Shown in pieces: positions 63,876-64,000 of a stretch of 64,000 nucleotides of DNA (positions are counted from its first letter, which is position 1; each line of letters opens with the position of its first letter). The stretch spans positions 49,515 to 113,514 of the forward strand of contig NZ_PHQQ01000020.1 in the NCBI RefSeq assembly GCF_002909235.1. Reading direction: 5' to 3'. The stretch comes from Arenibacter catalasegens. GTDB taxonomy: Bacteria; Bacteroidota; Bacteroidia; Flavobacteriales; Flavobacteriaceae. Both the position numbers and the translations under genes were made by a program. A model generated the notes under the pieces. It worked only from the letters and a program-made list of their open reading frames with translations, had not been told where the DNA came from and searched no databases.

Positions 63876-64000
63876 TGGACTTACTATATTTAACCGGACA
63901 TAGAGTTAAGAGCGTTTTAGTTATTAAAATTAACTTTGAAAAATGTCAAGAGAAAAAAGAAATTACACTGCAGAGTTTAAGGAAAAAGCTGTAGAACTTA
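63876..64000 (+). mobile_element. Left end of an IS3-family-type element (continues past the window)
   Basis: The sequence from about TGGACTTACTATATTTAACC onward replaces istA, and 67 bases later a plus-strand OrfA-like gene begins. A TG-start terminus and a short leader before orfA suit the IS3 family. The inverted repeat cannot be confirmed without the other end. Confidence 0.65.
63943..64000 (+). CDS. Transposase OrfA of IS3 type, partial (5' end only)
   Basis: The first 19 residues, MSREKRNYTAEFKEKAVEL, match the opening of the helix-turn-helix (HTH_Tnp_1) domain of IS3-family OrfA proteins (R-x-Y-T-x-E-F-K-x-x-A-V). The remainder is outside the window. Confidence 0.8.
   Translation, partial: MSREKRNYTAEFKEKAVEL

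Overview
The window is chromosomal DNA of a low-GC member of the Bacteroidota, most likely a marine member of the Flavobacteriaceae. The evidence is the gene repertoire and order: a HYC_CC_PP-type small protein beside a TonB-dependent receptor and an HMA protein, the miaB / sigma-54 activator / lptE / TPR / secG / groES / groEL row, surE / small membrane protein / lpxB, and mreBCD-mrdA-rodA. The TAnnTTTG promoter box recurs just upstream of start codons. Species cannot be named from the sequence alone.

Layout. 0-5.5 kb: an HD-domain protein fused to a Pycsar-effector-like (PycTM/DUF5706) membrane module, a large GAF protein, a metallophosphoesterase and a TonB protein. 5.6-14.3 kb: an accessory catabolic locus with an HGSNAT-like acetyltransferase, GH32 glycosidase, Tat-like phosphoesterase, two paralogous FAD-dependent oxidoreductases and a GH33-type sialidase, but no SusCD pair. 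14.4 kb: tRNA-Phe. 14.5-22.3 kb: envelope and housekeeping genes on the plus strand (coaX, an outer-membrane protein, TPR protein, lptC, CNNM/CorC-like protein, PpiD-like foldase). 22.35-23.14 kb: a gene-free stretch dense in inverted and direct repeats. 23.1-25.4 kb: mevalonate-pathway pair (GHMP kinase, HMG-CoA reductase). 25.6-31.0 kb: dipeptidyl peptidase IV followed by two POT peptide transporters, a coherent peptide-use module. 31.0-36.1 kb: comEC carrying an in-frame stop, NlpC/P60 lipoprotein, lpxB, small membrane protein, surE. 36.5-38.7 kb: tail-specific protease.

38.7-43.7 kb: a redox-repair group (SelO, GNAT, single-Cys glutaredoxin-like protein, thioredoxin-like protein, msrA, msrB) and a DNA/RNA endonuclease. 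43.7-51.5 kb: the cell-shape cluster rodA-mrdA-mreD-mreC-mreB, then purH and a free-methionine-sulfoxide-reductase-type GAF protein. 51.6-54.8 kb: HYC_CC_PP protein, TonB-dependent receptor and HMA protein, probably a metal-handling unit. 54.8-61.8 kb: groEL, groES, secG, TPR protein, lptE, sigma-54 activator, miaB, all on the minus strand. 61.8-64 kb: a gene-poor stretch, then a nested insertion: an IS21-type element interrupts a small gene, and an IS3-type element in turn cuts the IS21 istA.

The strongest unexpected observations are the nonsense codon in comEC with its intact downstream tail, the nested IS insertions at the right edge, the repeat-rich 22.4-23.1 kb interval, the HD-PycTM fusion without a cyclase in view, and the sialidase/FAD-oxidoreductase locus. 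No complete new defence system or CRISPR array is visible.
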